Origin: Bacillota bacterium
GTDB lineage: Bacteria; Bacillota; Clostridia; Acetivibrionales; JAEZXR01
DNA length: 24,024 nt
Direction: 5' to 3'
NCBI GenBank assembly: GCA_023419605.1
Contig: JAEZXR010000034.1
Span: forward strand, 1 to 24,024
The position numbers and the translations under genes are program-made. Positions 23,257 through 24,024 of this stretch are shown piece after piece. The notes below the pieces were generated by a model. The model did no database searches and had not been told where the DNA came from. It saw only the letters and a list, made by a program, of their open reading frames with translations. Each line of letters starts with the position of its first letter. Within the stretch, counting starts at the first letter, position 1.

Positions 23257-23924
23257 GTATCAAAAACCTTTATGCATCCGTGGATGGGAAAAGCATACTG
23301 AAAGGAGTCGATCTTGGGATAAAACCGGGTGAAGTGCATGTGCTCATGGGCCCTAACGGAGCAGGAAAATCCACCCTGGCCAATGTCGTAATGGGCGACC
23401 CGCGCTATTGTGTGGATGACGGAAGGATCCTGTTCGAGGATGAAGATATCACCGGTGAAAAGCCGGATGTAAGGGCCAGGAAGGGCATGTTTCTGTCGTT
23501 CCAGGCTCCCGAGGAGATTCCCGGGATCACGGTTGAGAACTTTTTACGTGCTGCAAAAGCAGCCTATACCGGAGAAGATGTGAACCTATTTCCCTTCCGT
23601 AAAGAGCTTCAGGCTAAAATGCAGGAACTGGGTATGGACCACTCTTATTCTACACGATATCTCAATGTTGGATTTTCCGGCGGTGAAAAAAAGAAAAATG
23701 AAATTTTGCAGCTGTCTGTACTGAATCCCAAGCTTGCCATATTGGACGAAACGGATTCCGGATTGGATGTGGATGCTGTAAAAACGATCTCTGAAAGTGT
23801 GCACCGATATAAGAATGAAACCAATGCAGTCCTTATCATTACCCATATCACCAGGATCCTGCAAAGCCTGCCTGTCGATTATGTTCATATCATGGCAGAC
23901 GGCAGACCAATGCTGTCAACTTAA
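23238..23924 (+). CDS. sufC: SufC-like Fe-S cluster assembly ATPase
   Basis: This is a 228-residue ABC-type ATPase. The ATG at 23238 follows AGGAGG (23224-23229) with an 8-base spacer; it overlaps the MarR gene by 19 bases. Walker A is GPNGAGKST (38-46), Q-loop Q89 in LSFQAPEEIPG, signature FSGGEKKKNE (146-155), Walker B with catalytic E in LAILDETDSGLD (167-177), and switch H203 in ITHITR. The QAPEEIPG, GGEKKKNE and ETDSGLD forms are characteristic of SufC, which powers the SufBD scaffold. The protein ends at DGRPMLST, about 20 residues shorter than usual SufC, lacking the normal tail. No sufB or sufD follows in the remaining 100 bases. The family is secure; whether it is a working SUF component is open. 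Confidence 0.9.
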   Translation: MQKNLLSIKNLYASVDGKSILKGVDLGIKPGEVHVLMGPNGAGKSTLANVVMGDPRYCVDDGRILFEDEDITGEKPDVRARKGMFLSFQAPEEIPGITVENFLRAAKAAYTGEDVNLFPFRKELQAKMQELGMDHSYSTRYLNVGFSGGEKKKNEILQLSVLNPKLAILDETDSGLDVDAVKTISESVHRYKNETNAVLIITHITRILQSLPVDYVHIMADGRPMLST

Positions 23925-24024
23925 CAACTAGTTAGGGTAATATTAGATATTTTTCAAGTAAATAACTTTGTATATTGAGTCATGTATCTTGATCAATCGG
24001 CAAAGCTGAACAATAAAAACTACT
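23925..24024. other. Right-edge spacer, next gene not resolved
   Basis: No terminator hairpin is seen after sufC. An ATG at 23982 is open to the window edge (begins MYLDQSAKLNNKN) but has no ribosome binding site, so I do not call it a gene. Confidence 0.3.

Overview
The window looks like chromosomal DNA from a Gram-positive Bacillota, most likely a saccharolytic clostridium. The evidence is strong AGGAGG-type ribosome binding sites, AT-rich spacers with TTGAAA/TATAAT-type promoters, a YesM/YesN-style two-component pair beside a binding-protein-dependent sugar importer, and a SufC-type ATPase with its own small regulator. The genus cannot be fixed from the sequence. No rRNA, tRNA, CRISPR array, intact insertion sequence or phage gene is visible.

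Layout. (1) 1-1700: a short spacer with GC-rich inverted repeats, then a methyl-accepting chemotaxis protein without an external sensor domain, closed by a bidirectional terminator. (2) 1697-5740, minus strand: an uncharacterised GHL6-type candidate glycosidase, a LacI-family repressor directly upstream of it, and an MBL-fold hydrolase resembling YhfI. An identical 15-base operator-like sequence sits in front of both the repressor and the glycosidase. (3) 6153-15254, plus strand: two consecutive very large secreted GH81 endo-beta-1,3-glucanases. Both have discoidin (F5/8 type C), CBM6 and C-terminal discoidin modules, and the first also has three chitobiase-type C-terminal repeats. (4) 15388-22229, minus strand: a probable operon encoding a sugar-binding lipoprotein, two CUT1-type permeases, a YesM-like sensor kinase and a YesN-like AraC-type response regulator. 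(5) 22231-22722: a regulatory spacer rich in palindromes. (6) 22723-23924, plus strand: a MarR-family regulator with a cysteine-rich tail, overlapping a sufC-like gene.

How the genes may work together. The two exported GH81 enzymes would cut beta-1,3-glucan (laminarin, callose, fungal wall or curdlan-like polymers) outside the cell, and the importer would take up the oligosaccharides. The kinase/regulator pair would sense substrate or wall state and control the importer and possibly the glucanases. The importer lacks its own ATPase, so a shared MsmX-type ATPase elsewhere is expected. No intracellular beta-glucosidase or phosphorylase is present. The GHL6 protein is the only cytoplasmic glycosidase candidate, and its own LacI-type circuit may serve a different sugar. 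The MarR-sufC pair at the right edge is functionally unrelated and may be a small iron-sulfur-responsive unit.
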